A stretch of 64,000 nt of DNA from Rhipidocladum racemiflorum (Eukaryota > Streptophyta > Magnoliopsida > Poales > Poaceae), in assembly GCA_036346355.1 (NCBI GenBank), contig CM070581.1, positions 52,347,849 through 52,411,848 of the forward strand, in the 5' to 3' direction. Numbering within the stretch: the stretch's first letter is position 1; the number at the start of each line of letters is the position of its first letter. A model generated the notes under the pieces. The model searched no databases. It had not been told where the DNA came from and saw only the letters and a list, made by a program, of their open reading frames with translations. Below, piece by piece: positions 9,652 through 21,889 of this stretch. The position numbers and the translations under genes are program-made.

Positions 9652-12600
9652 TGTAATATCCCGAGTATTCCTATACTCGAGTCACTGTACATTTGTACTC
9701 AAACACTGTTCAATAATACACTGATCTTGTGTACTTCTGCAATTTGGGCTGTGTGTACTTAAGTGGGATCAAAAAGAACCCTTCAACTTAAGTAACCTAA
9801 CTCAAAAATAATTGCAAATTTATTTGGATAAGTGTTAAAGTGACCTAAGAACCTTCCAGAATATATTAGAATCGATAAAAATCAACTTTGGAAGGTTTAA
9901 TCTTCAAAAGCTGCCACTTGACCAAAATGCCCTCCATAAGTGCATAGTGCCCACATGTGTTTTAAGCCATCTCCAAGCCTCCAACCAGCCACTTCCTCAT
10001 TTCCCCACCTCCCACACGTCTTGAGCAAGGAGAAGGAGAAAGAGAAGAAGAAGAACACCCAAATCCGCGGATTGGAGGCGATCCGACCGACGGAAATCGA
10101 TCCGGAGGCGTGAATCGCGCCCTCATCGCGTTCCCCATCTTCTCAACCCCTTCAAGTGAGTATTCCATCGAGATTCATCGATGTCTCTTGAGTTCCCGTG
10201 GTGCTTTTGCGATCCGACTTGATTTCGGCTCCGGACGTCCCTCATCGCTGTAGCTACGAAGTTTCCTCTTGTAGCTCCAAGCATTTCATCATGTCCTCAA
10301 ACTCCTAGCCTAGGTCATGTCCAGTGCCATGTGTTCTGAGCATCGCATGGTAATTTGGCTTTAGAAATCGGACTCAGCCGTCGTTAGGTCCATTTAACTC
10401 TACTGTTGACCTAGCTTTTGGCCATCTTCGAAATCTAGCAAACTATCGCTAGGTTTTCGATTTGTCGGAGTTCTAGTGGAGCAAAGCATGGGTAGTATTT
10501 TTTTGTTAGCACTTCTCGTAGTCGAGCCGCTATCGGAAGAATCGAATTCAATTCTCGCTTAGCCAAATTTATTTTATTCCTTTAGGCATTAATTGTTTTT
10601 ACAAAATTCTAGAAGTCCAAGCATAATTCGACAAATTTCCATTATCTCTTCCGATAGCATTAATCGCGATCAAGAATCAGAATCGCATTCCGCAAAACTC
10701 GCTAGCACTTGTCACTTCTAGGTCACTAGTATTTTTGCAAAATGCTAGACCTCCAGGCATGTAATAAGTATACCGTTAGTCTTCTTAGATGTTAAAAGGA
10801 TTATTAGAATCGTTGGATTTATGCGTTTTGCTAGCCCGCATTTTATTTTATTACTCTAGGTCCCAATTATTTTTATAAGATACCTAGGACTCAGAGCATG
10901 CATGGACATCACCATGCTAGCCCTCTGGTGCTTGCAGATGAGCTCAGAAGAGCTAGATTTGCATTTTCCTAGCTTCCATTTTATTTTAATCGTCATAGTG
11001 ATCAAAGCCAATTAGAGCGTTTTCGCTTCCTTTAACTTCGTTTAAGGTCACTAAGGTCGATAGCATGCTTTCCGCGTGTTTTGGATCGCATTCAAGTCAC
11101 TTTTCGGACTTTTGCCGTTTCTCGGGTAATTACCGGAGTTAAGCGGGCAATTGATCAAAAGTCAGAGAAGATTAAGTCATCCATGCTGGGGAATGGCTCC
11201 GATAGGTCGTAAGTACCCCTAAGCAACTAACCGAGGGCTTAAAACAAGTCTCGCGGCATTTCAGCTCAAAACGGCCCTTTTGGACGAGATTGCTCGTTTT
11301 CGAGCAAAATAGCCATTTTGGCCATATTCCACATTTAGGGGTTTCTTCGCCAGTTAGCTGTCGGAATGAGTCATTTAGGGTCATTTATACTTAGTAGAGT
11401 CGAAAACGTGCTCCTCGCGCAAGTGGAATCGAGTTTGAGCCGCTGACCTGTGCGAATCGAGGCGTAAACCTCGGCTTAATTTGCGCTGATTGATTTCGAT
11501 GCAAATTAAGTGAATTTTCATGGGGCAAGGTCCAGATAGGTCCTAGACATCCTAAAGTACCTAGTGGAGTCGCTGGAATCGGTCGCAAGTCGTTCGAATG
11601 GATTCTGGACAGAAATGGCTCTTGCGTTACGGTGAATAGTGCCGTTTTCTTTTTCTGATTTTTCAGCATTTTGTGTATTGATTTTCACTGCTTTGGCTTC
11701 CGCTTGTTCGCTTTTAAATCCAAACGAGTTCCCGTAAGTTCCATTAGGTGTATTATACCTAATTCTAGGTGTTTAACAAAATTTAGTTGAATTTTAAATT
11801 ATTTTGCGCATTTTGTTCAAGTTGGCGAAATTACCAAATCGCCGTTTCGAATCGCGATTTCGCCATTTTTCTCGCTTGTTTCGTTTCTTTGCTTTCTTAG
11901 TGTCTAGATGAGTTCTATTTGATGTTAAGTTGGTGTTTATGCTTCTAAAGTCACTTTTTGCTAATTTATTTCTCTGTTCGTTGTTTTTGATGTTTTTATT
12001 CGATTAGAGGCGAGTGAGTCCGGAGTCGCCTCGAACAATCCTGAGTCCGTCCCGGATCCATCAGAGCAGCAGCAGACAGTCAAGCACCTCCTTTGATCAT
12101 CTTGATCCAATATTTTACGATGTTTACTTTGATTTATCAAACTATATGCATGCGTTTAATTTCAGTAAATGTGCTAGTTTGTGGGAATGGTAGATATAAC
12201 CCAAATTGGTGGTTTTCCTTAATCTATTTCCCATGGTCACATTGATAGCCCTAGTACAGGTTAGGCAACTTAATAAATGTCACTTGGGTATAAAATGTTA
12301 ATAAATGCATATGCTTAGTCAATGCAATAGATTTGAGTCTAGTCCTTGGCAGTTACACTCATCAATCAAAATATGATTTCAAAATGAATTGAGTCAAAAT
12401 GGTTAATTGATAAAAATGAGTGGTGTAAATGACTCGGGGAGGAGGTATAGAATGTGAAGATGATGGTGTGGTTAGGATTGGAGTCCTTGCCCAAGTCAAC
12501 AAAAATATAAGGACCGAACTCAAAGTTAATCTTTGGGTGAGTCTCGCGCAACCACATGAACTGAATCAAGCGTAATGCCTATGTACCGACTTTGGGGATA

Positions 12601-13176
12601 GCCGATTTGTTGGTAGGCCGAAGAGCAAGATGAGAACTTGCGCAGCTGATGTGTCCGCAATCAAGCGGGGTTCTCGAAGGGACTTCGCATCCATTGGACG
12701 TAAGAAGGGGTGTTGTGGGTTCCCGCTGCAACAATAGTGCCACTCGTGGGGTAATGGGGCCCGGCAAGGGATACCCCGTGTTGCTGCAGTCAGACACGGC
12801 CGCCAAATCCGCCAGGTGGGATCACGCTATTGTGCTGATGTCTGGCTGACACCGATGATGGGAACGGCATGGTCAATCTGCAAGAGTCGGGTACTGAAAA
12901 GTATCGCGCGTCGTGGCAACACGCTTGCTAGATAGACCCATGTGGGGAATGTGTGCAACTTCTGCAGAAGTGTTAAGTAAAACTAATCGATTAGCCGTGC
13001 TCACGGTTAAGAGCATCTAGCCCAGATAAGTATGGAGAGTATAGAAGCTTGGTTTTGTGTCTTCTTCTGAAAAAGTGTGAGTCTCGAACGGAAAGGAAGT
13101 GTTTGACGGATAGAGTCGACAATCTAGCCCATCGGTTGCATTCGAGCGGGAATGGCGAACCGGTTGGGATAATATA
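9652..13176. repeat. Solo LTR, left 3.5 kb
   Basis: Non-coding LTR body. The stretch 10190-12030 is rich in TTTTCG, CTAGGT and AAGTCG words with no long open frame. From 12590 to 13170 the base composition is more GC-rich, with phrases such as GTGATGTCCGCAATCAAGC. The gypsy element is inserted at ATATA, 13172-13176. Confidence 0.6.
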
Positions 13177-13797
13177 TGTTGACGATTGGAGAACGGGCTC
13201 CCGCCGAGCTTACTTGTTGAATTGGGGATCAACAGAGCCCCGTCGTACGGATCGAGGAGCTCGTCCGAGCGGTGCCAGGTCGGGGAAGAGAGGGACGCGT
13301 GACACGATGTTTATCCTGGTTCGGGCCTCTCACTGCCGAGATAATAGCCCTACTCCAGTATATTGTATTCTCCAGTTGTGTCCCTCCCCCCCACAGACGT
13401 CCGGGGGGGATTTAAATATCAAGCTTAGAGGTACAAAGAAGGTAACTACCTCCTGGATTTACGCTATACAGTTATTTCCGAGATCTGCGGTGCTTATACC
13501 GCGCGCTAATTTGAAAATCGGGTAGGATTTCCCCTGATCTTCGGCTGATTGGTTGCAGCCTTCCATCCTTGTCGCGTGACCAAGTCCACCGAGCATATCC
13601 CTGGATACGGTGTGGATCCCCCGAGCATGCTTGTGCGTGGTCGGTAGAAATGGTCACAGAAGGGCCGAGCACGTATGCTCGGGTGGTGTTATACCCGCTG
13701 TGCGTTCCAAGCGTCTCTTATTGGCGTTGCATGGTCGGCGGGCTTTAGAATAACCCGAGGGTACCATGGTCTTTTGCCAAATAACCAATCCCCGACA
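13177..13797 (-). repeat. 3' LTR of the first Tat-like element
   Basis: Plus-strand ends are TGTTGACGATTGG and CCAATCCCCGACA. It matches 32176-32798 nearly throughout; differences include GTTGAC/GTCGAC, TTGGGG/TTAGGG, ACGCGT/ACACGT, CAGTAT/CAGTGT and a short indel near 13651. The differences are mostly transitions. Confidence 0.92.
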
Positions 13798-14224
13798 GCT
13801 AGCCCCCGAGGTTCAAGCAGGGAACTATCGGGCTTCCCCTTGAGCCTAAGAAGACCTGAAGTAGGGGTTAAATATCTCTTTGGTCGTGCTTACGACCATC
13901 TCACGTTGGGACGCGACCTTCTGTCGCTCGTCCGTTCCGTGCTGGAGCCATGTTCGGTTGTTTTTCAATTCCTTCCTCGAGAAGCCTCCCTATAACGGTA
14001 AAGCAGTTTCTCGAAAAACGCGCATTTACTGGGCAGTTTCCTGCCGCGCCGGACTGATGTCCCTCGGTGATAGGTGCGGCTTTTAACCTGCCTCTTCGCT
14101 GCCTTTTTAACTCCGCTCGTTTGAGAGGACGGCTTTCATCGCGCGTTTTTGCTCGCCCTGGCCAAAACTTCCAAAAGCTCTCGGAGCCTGGCACGCCCTT
14201 TTCGACCTCCTCCCACACCTGGCC

Positions 14225-15751
14225 ATGACGCGCTTCGGAGTCAGCCATATGACCCGTAGGAGGATCCAAGTGCTCACGGACGAGGGCTACATCGACCCAA
14301 GCTCGGGTCGAGCGCCCGGGGATGATGCGGCGCCGGCACCGCGGGAGACGGAGATCGTCTCCTGCGAGTTGTACGCCATCAACAGGCTTCGTCTGCCCGA
14401 GAGCGACTTCCTCGTCTCCGTGCTCGCCTTCTGCGGGTGCGAGATCTCTCATCTCCACCCCAACTCTATCCTTTCTCTCGCAATCTTCTCCCACCTTTGC
14501 GAGGCTTACGTGGGTGTAGTGCCCACGGCCAGCCTCTTCTTCCACTTCTATTCCCCCTTCCGCACCGGCTGGGATGGTTCCGCCGGTTGCGTTTATCTTC
14601 GCCTCCGGCCCAACCGACCATACGAGTACCCCCTCGTTGCTCTAAAGGACTCAGTGTCGGGTTGGGCCGACCTCTGGTTCTACCAGAAGAAGGCGAAGGG
14701 TTCCCAGTTGGTCTACACTGGGGAGCCCGCTCCGCCTAACGAGACGGCGCGCCCACCCGTGCAGCCCGAGGAGGAGCGGGTGCTCAGGACGATCAGCGAG
14801 CTTACCCAGATGGGGCTCACTGGTCGGGACGTTGCCCGGGACTTCATCTTCAACCGGGTATCTCCCCTGCGGCGCCGTGAGCACCCCTTCTTCGAGGTGA
14901 CCGGGTGGCAAGACATCACCCGCGAGGACAACGCAGGTACGTTCTTGGTCGCTTCCTTGGGCGCTGCCATTTTCTCGGTGTTAGATTTGTTATTCTTTTC
15001 TTCTAAATCCCTGGTTGTGTTGCAGCCCCGGGGAAGGACTGGGTGGACGAGAGGGTCGCCGAGATGTTCGGCGCCCTAAAGGAGAAGGAGCTGGCGCCCA
15101 ATCGTCAGGTCCCTAAAAATATTTTTGATCGAAGCGAAGAGGTAAGTACTTTGGCTCTCTCCTGATTGAGGTCAAAACTTCTTGTGTTCATCTCCTTCTG
15201 TTCTTGTTTACAGGAGAGGGTCTCCCTCGAGCTCGCCGTGTCGGGCGTCGCGCCGCCGCCTCGAGCTGACACCCCGGCCAGGGGTTCCCGCAAGAGGATG
15301 GCAGGTCGAGGTGGCCAAGCATCCACCTCTCCTCCTCGCGCCAAGCGGTCGAAGCGTCGATCTTCGACCAGGACTCCCTCCACGCGTCATCTTGAGTACG
15401 CCGACAGGAGGGAGGTAAGCGAGCTTCGAACCTGGTTTGATGATTTCAAACGGAAGAAGCCGGAGCTGATGGGCCGCTTGGAACAGCTTGCCGAGCAGGC
15501 GAAGAAGGCCGAGGAGGAGGCTAGGTCCCTCCCGAGCAAGGAGCAGCTGGAGAGGCAGATCAAGGCCCTCCAGGACCAGCTTGTTCAGGTGGTCGATGAC
15601 CCCGAGGAGGAGGAGGAAGAGGAGGAGGCCTCCTATGCTCTGGTCAGAAGGAGCAGGAGGTCGACTTCTCAAACGATCTCGGCGCTAGAGGGGGTCGACA
15701 TGGAAGATGTCGACCCGGCGATGGCACGTGCTGCCGACAAGAATGAGGAGC
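14225..15751 (+). CDS. Antisense gene of the Tat-like element, 5' part (gypsy-type transposase_28-like domain plus coiled coil)
   Basis: Plus-strand gene opposite to gag-pol. Exon 14225-14936 (ATG in MTRFGVSHMTRRRIQ) encodes a roughly 237-residue domain with SCELYAINRLRLPESDF, HPNSILSLAIFSHLCEAYVGV and GWADLWFYQKK, resembling the Pfam family called putative gypsy-type transposon (transposase_28). Introns with GT-AG borders separate it from a short exon at about 15025-15141 (PGKDWVDERVAEMFGALKEKE) and an exon from about 15213, which has a basic stretch (KRSKRRSSTR), a helical coiled coil (residues like LEQLAEQAKKAEEEA) and an acidic run. The frame is cut at about 15752 by the LTR element 15760-23924 and resumes after 23924. 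Role unknown; such antisense ORFs are a known feature of Tat elements. Easily misannotated as a host gene. Confidence 0.7.
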
Positions 15752-15759
15752 GCTGGCCT

Positions 15760-17769
15760 CAGAACACCCTAACACAAAACTAGTAATTTACGTAATTACT
15801 TACTGGAAATACTTCTTAAACTAATAGCAACGAACGGAAAGAAGAAGAAAATTCGACATGACCAATGCCCAAAACAAGACGGAACAAACATAACATAGAC
15901 AAGGAAAGAATAGCGGAAGCATAAATGACAACCCAAGGTAATATCACCCCCAATTAAAATTTTTCGGACCCACAAGGTGCATGGTTTGACTTAAGTACAT
16001 GTTCCACATAAATATTTTATTCCAAGTGAACATGTGTAATAAGTGCATCTACGCCCCACCCTTCATGCTACGCTCCAGAAGATTGCATGAAAGGAAGAGG
16101 AGTGGTGAGATCGAATAATCTCAGCAAGTGGAACAAATAATACAAAGACAACAATCAAATATCGTAAGCATGAACTTCCTCTTTTCTTTTTCTCAAAATT
16201 AAACAAGACATACAACGGTTCTTTCCTCTTCTTTCTTTCCACCCCAAACAGACATCAGCAAAAGAGAAGCAATGCATATGCTCATGACATGTTCCTTCTC
16301 ACCGTGCCCTTTCTCAGAACACACGGCCACTGTGCCCTTTCTCAGAACACATGGTATTGTACTGCAGACGGTCGCGCGTTCTCACGGCGACATTCTTCCA
16401 ATGCATGAATGCATATGACATGATACATGTGTAAACAACTCCACGTACAACTTGATTGTGAGTACTTCTTACTTGTCGTCATGGATAAAGTAAACAATCA
16501 AAATATGAACAAACATTGCCAACTCCACTTGCCTTTACCGATGAGGGCGAAGATGTTAATTGCGCCCCAAGTCGCACCACCTACACAAACATCTTACCTC
16601 AGTACCCAAACATTTTCTAAACTCAAGTTGAACACATTCAACCGACTCCTACGCCCCACAACCCCGCAATACACTATCTCTGATTCTGCCCAGAAAACAG
16701 GTTATGCACACCGGCTTAATTATTTTGTAACTATTTCTCTGTAACGCCCAAAAATCTAAAAATATTACATAAGCTAGATATTGGCATCCTCTACAACTTT
16801 CATGAAGACCAAAGATTTCAATTCCACTTTTAAATTTGCCTAAATAATGGTTCAACACAGTGGGCAGTTCTCTAGTTCCAAATCCGAACAGCAGGTTTGC
16901 AACAGCCCTAGCTTCCAAGTCCCAACTCCAAAAATTATAAAAATTACAGGAGCTAGATACTGACGTGATCTACAACTTTCATGTAAACCATAAATTCTAA
17001 TTCCCGACCCAAATCTGTTTAATCTTCAGCCCTAATCCTAATACGGAATCTATCCCTCTCTTCTTACAGCAGTATCCCCACCGCGATTACTCCCAAACTG
17101 GAGCTCATAAAAATCTGAAAAATACAGGAGCTAGGTCTCGATCTTATCTACAACTTTCTAGTTATGCACTTTTCCAGTAAAAATCATCTAGGCCACGAAA
17201 TCGCGTCTGTAAACCGACTGCTCATACTGTTCGAACTCAGACCACTCTGATCCGAAAATCAAATCTCCTCCCAGCAACCCTCCTCAACGAATTAACCATG
17301 CACAAGGGCTCAAACACCCTCCTAATACCACCCTAGAACAGAATCTAAAACCCCAAATCAAACCTCACCTAAAGGGAATGAAAACTCACCGTTTCTTCGC
17401 CGATCCGCGCTGCTCTTCGCGGCAGATTCGATCCCGGGCAGCGGAGGAACACTTTGGGTGGATGGATCTACATTTCTACTGGCTGGAAATGGCGTGGAAG
17501 AGGGGAGGAAGTGGCTGCAAATTTCGTCCATGGAGGAGGAGGTTTGGGGCGGCTAGGGGGGAAAAGGAGAGGTGGGAGATTAGGGTTAGGGATGCGGTGG
17601 GGCTGGTTTTTGGGGGCCCAAGAGGGTGACTGCAGTTTTTAACCCTTTTTTTCTTTTTCTTTTAATGAGAAATCACTCCCTCAAGGCTAAACTCTCCGTA
17701 GGTCCCGCTACAGCCCACAAACCCTAGAAATTCCTGCACGAACACAAAAATCGAGATTCGGGTATTACA
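15760..17769 (-). repeat. 3' LTR of the LARD-like element
   Basis: About 2010 bp, nearly identical to 21890-23924. It lacks a roughly 27-bp stretch present in the other LTR near 23828-23855 (between AAACTCT and CCGTAGG). The deletion is bounded by short CTC/CCT microhomology. It contains no gene; weak ORFs at 16427 and 16649 occur in both LTR copies only because the LTRs are copies. Confidence 0.9.
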
Positions 17770-20700
17770 CTCTCCCCCCCTAAATAGGATTCGACCCCGA
17801 ATCCCAAACAGGCCACTACTCAACAACAAGAACAATAGGGAACCAAAATTCACAAATCATACCCACAAGAACAAACCTCAACACTCCACATGCTGGAAAG
17901 AACACAAATCAAGAAGCAACTCTCAGATTAACACGAGAAGCAACTCATCTCCATTCAACTCCACAAGACTCAAATAACTTTCTTACTCTCCTTGAAAAGC
18001 ATGGGATAAAATTCCCATATCGAGCCCCTATCACCTACAGCTTAATGAAACCTTGAAAATTTTCTTTTAACATCTTAGCATACAACCTCCATAACCAATG
18101 ATCAATTTCGAATAACCAGGTGCCAAAATCTGAACTCAACTCCAATTTTTTTTTGTTATGATTACACCTCGCAATTCCTTCATCCACTTCACTTGCAAAA
18201 TCTTTACCACAATTTGATCAACTCTATGCGCAGCTGCCACCCAAAACACTTTCCCCAAACCAACTCCTAATCAATTCTCACAATCGAAAGTGCTCAATTC
18301 AACTTTACAAGATCTAACCAAGAAGAGTTACGACACATTCACACAAAAAGGCAACATGAAAGAAAATGTTAGAAACGATCATCAAGATGGATACCACCTA
18401 TATCCTACCTAGTGAACATCCAACAAAGAAACTCTAGAAGAGAGTATCACCTTCCATAACTCCATCGTAGCTAGAGTGAGTAGTATAAGTAATTGTCATG
18501 GTTGATCAGGCCATGAGTTACTTGCACTACACACCTAATACGGGAGATATGTTCAAACACAATTCAATATCGTGAAGAGGATACATGGGCACGAACAAAA
18601 GTTCGAGGTCGACTCCCATGTCGCCAATCTGTAACACGCCCCAGACAACACTCAACTCAAGTATTCCATAACACAAAGCATTCAAAGAAAGGAGTCTTAA
18701 AATGTCGCAAAATAAGACAAGGCAAACCACGGCTACCAAATGCAATTAACAAATTTCTACCTCTCCCTTCAAAGGAAAAACAGTAAATGTTCCAAAGAAA
18801 TACACTACTAAGGAGACATCGATCTCCAACAACAAAGACTCTATACCGAGAAGTGAACGCTCAAAAACAATATAAGCCGAACAAAACAAACTCCGAGTAG
18901 GACCTCATCCAACACCACGACCACCAATTTGCATGATCCACTTAAGGCCGATACAAGCAAGGCCCCAAAGCAAACACTCATTTGAGTAAATATAGCAACT
19001 TACTTCAGAAAGCCAACCACAATATAAAAGTTACTCCCACTTCTTCCCGCCTATCTCACATCAAGGGACAACTATCCTAGACAAGAGTTCACAACAGAAA
19101 GTTTCACGTCGATTAACATAACATTAGCTACGCCCTTATAATTAAATTACTCAAACACTCCCAAGAAGGGTTTGGACCACGACATGCAATAACCTTCATT
19201 ACTCCTCACTAATCAACCATTTACGATTAACACCTAGCAAGAGCTAAGGCCTTAAGGTATTACCAACCCACAATCGGTTCTCTTTTATAGGAAGGCAAGG
19301 GCTAAGGCCTTAAGGTATTACCAACCCACAATCGGTTCTCTTTTATAGGAAGGTCTCGCTCCACCATCTTTCACTTAAGGAGCAAGGGAACATTCGATTC
19401 TCTTTAACAATATAAACAACTTTTATCACTTTAAAACCAAGGCACCAAGATGAACTACAGGAATAACTCCAATTAAAAGAGAAACACCGCATAACCTGTA
19501 CTAAATGCATTTCAACTTTACTAAAACAGATCATTCTTACTTTACCAAAACAAAACAACTTTGAAAAAGTGGAATCCGATCCAGAAATCAAATATCTCCA
19601 CACAACAACCTCACATATTTTTAGGTGAATGGGAAACTCATTTCCTGGCATAAACTTGCTTTAGCAACAAAAGTCGCTTACGAAACAATCATAAAAATCA
19701 TCTTTAAGAAATTTTCAAAATACCTCACACATTTTAATAATTTTACTCTAGTCAAACTAGAGATACACATATCTCCGAATCAAACACTTCTGAAAAAAAT
19801 TACATTAAATTCGGTTATTTCGCTTAATCAATAATGCAACCAATAACTCATTTTGTATACTAATGAGTGCAATCCAAGCATACACACTTTGGGGTTAGAT
19901 CCCATAACCATGACTTAAATCCAATATCTTACCAAAACAATTGAGTTGCATTATTCTACACGGTAACACATTCAACATTCATCAACATATACTTCATGAA
20001 TAATCCTTCTTTCATCCTCATTTTGAAGCCTCAAAGTTACGGCCAAATTTGGCTACATTCAGACTAATATAGGGAACTCTAATACATATATTAGAACTTG
20101 AACGCCTTAGCCAAAAGACATTCATCCAAAAGATCATACAAACACAACAATCCATATACCTTTAAACATGATTCACCTTAAATCCCTCCATCTCTAGTAA
20201 CCTAATGCGCTAACCGTTAAAGTTTTCAATAATCACAGGTTACACCTTAAGAAACCCCTTTTGGATTTAACAAAATTCACAAAACCAATTCTTACTTTAA
20301 TTGCCTTCTCCCACAACTGTAACAAAAGTTTACGATACTTATCATAAAACATCAACTTTATTCGAAGTCTATAATCCATGACAAGCTCCCTAATGCACAC
20401 TGTATATTCTAAATTTTAAGTCATCTCTTTTCAAGGTTACATGTAGTGTGACCATCATAAGATTTTCATACAACCCATAAGTTAATATTTCAGCATCCAA
20501 AACTCATTCAACCAATAGCTAACTCCAACAATTAAATATCATCTTCATGAGACATATTTCATCCATAAGGCTCTAAGACAGTCATTCGCTAGGACCAAAT
20601 TATGCACCAAAGACGACCAATCCAATAACTCTTATACTTTGTTCTTAAAATTTCATCCGACGGCAAAATCTATATCTTCTCAATTGGGATCTATACTAGT

Positions 20701-21889
20701 ATTAAAGGATCTGATTTCTTACTTCATAATTTTTTTTATAGCTCACATCAACACACATAATAACTCTAATCCACTTTTACTTTTGGATCACCTACCATTA
20801 TGATTAATTCTCTCTAACCACAATATGTTATATTGTGTTTAAACAACCTGCAAACATACTTTATCAATGACGGTAGTTTACATCATCTCATCAAGGTAAC
20901 TATGCATCAAACTTCAAGATTTTAAACTTTCTCGTAGGTCACATATCCTTAAATGTAGGCTGTGACCCCCTCCCCCCAATTTAACAAAGGAACTAGACTC
21001 CCCGCCTTGCAATAAGGCAAGGCTCAAACTTTGAGATGCACAAGCTCCCCCAATCAAAATTTTTGAGCTTAAATACTTCCACCGAGGAAGATGATCGCCA
21101 AGATAATTTTTCACAAAAGGAAGAACCAAGCAATCAAGTAATCTTTTACTGGTAAAGCTATAAAACTTAAGTCCACACCATTTAAGGTTTGCACAAAAAA
21201 ACCAGTTGTTTCTTTTAAATGCGAAGAATGACAACCACCAAAAAAAAACAATTTAATTTTTTTTTCATAGCAACTAAGGTTAGCCAACAAAACTCATATC
21301 CAGAATTGTAATATTAGCAATCAACAATGACTATTCACTAAACTCTTTTCTTTGCCCCCAACCATCGAAGACATATCATCAAACAACTCCCTCAAATAAC
21401 ACTCCGATCTAGACATATTAAGCAACAACTCTTCACAACGAGATGCCCTTAAACCTCTGGGGATGGCTCTACCCAGCCACACCCACAACCACAGCCCTTA
21501 CCATGGCCAACAGAACATGACCGAAACATTTCAGAACAACTATTTCACACAACAAAATCGTTCAATCAACTCTTTCATAAGCATAGCAATACACATCATT
21601 ATCATAATATCATTAATCATCAAAATATAACATTCTTCATCAAAACTCAATAAATCACTAAAGCGTAATGCAATGATTCCCCATACCCTTCCTACTGTGC
21701 ATCAGAGTGTGTCACGTTTTAAAGTAATTAACCAATCTATATCAATTTTTTTTAAGTTATTGCCTAAGGCCAAATTTTAAAGGTTGATCCTAAGCCATGT
21801 TCCTACTTTCACAAAGCAAAATTTTAGTTTACTCTACCGTTATTTTCTAATTCCAAACACCACGGAATCAAGCCCGCCTCGATACCAAT
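17770..21889 (-). other. Non-coding interior of the LARD-like element
   Basis: 4.1 kb, AC-rich on the plus strand, without any retroviral protein motif. Contains the polypurine tract at its left edge, CTGTAACACGCCCC (18628) resembling an LTR tip of a related family, a tandem duplication at 19235-19352, and a run of short AT-rich words between 19600 and 21400. No credible gene on either strand. Confidence 0.75.
19235..19352. repeat. 59-bp tandem duplication inside the LARD-like interior
   Basis: GCTAAGGCCTTAAGGTATTA followed by CCAACCCACAATCGGTTCTC and TTTTATAGGAAGG occurs twice in a row with only one clear difference (GCAAGAG/GCAAGGG). Near-identity shows a recent local duplication. Confidence 0.85.

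Noticed and set aside
13049..13525. 158-codon frame across the left LTR boundary
   Set aside because: It runs from the solo LTR into the gypsy LTR across a target duplication, so it is a chance junction frame.
14225..15079. Host nuclear gene of unknown function
   Set aside because: It lies between the LTRs of a gypsy element, on the strand and at the place of Tat antisense ORFs.
16427..16744. 105-codon ORF present twice (also 22555-22872)
   Set aside because: Present twice only because it is in both LTRs; no domain, and the polymorphisms do not favour codon positions.
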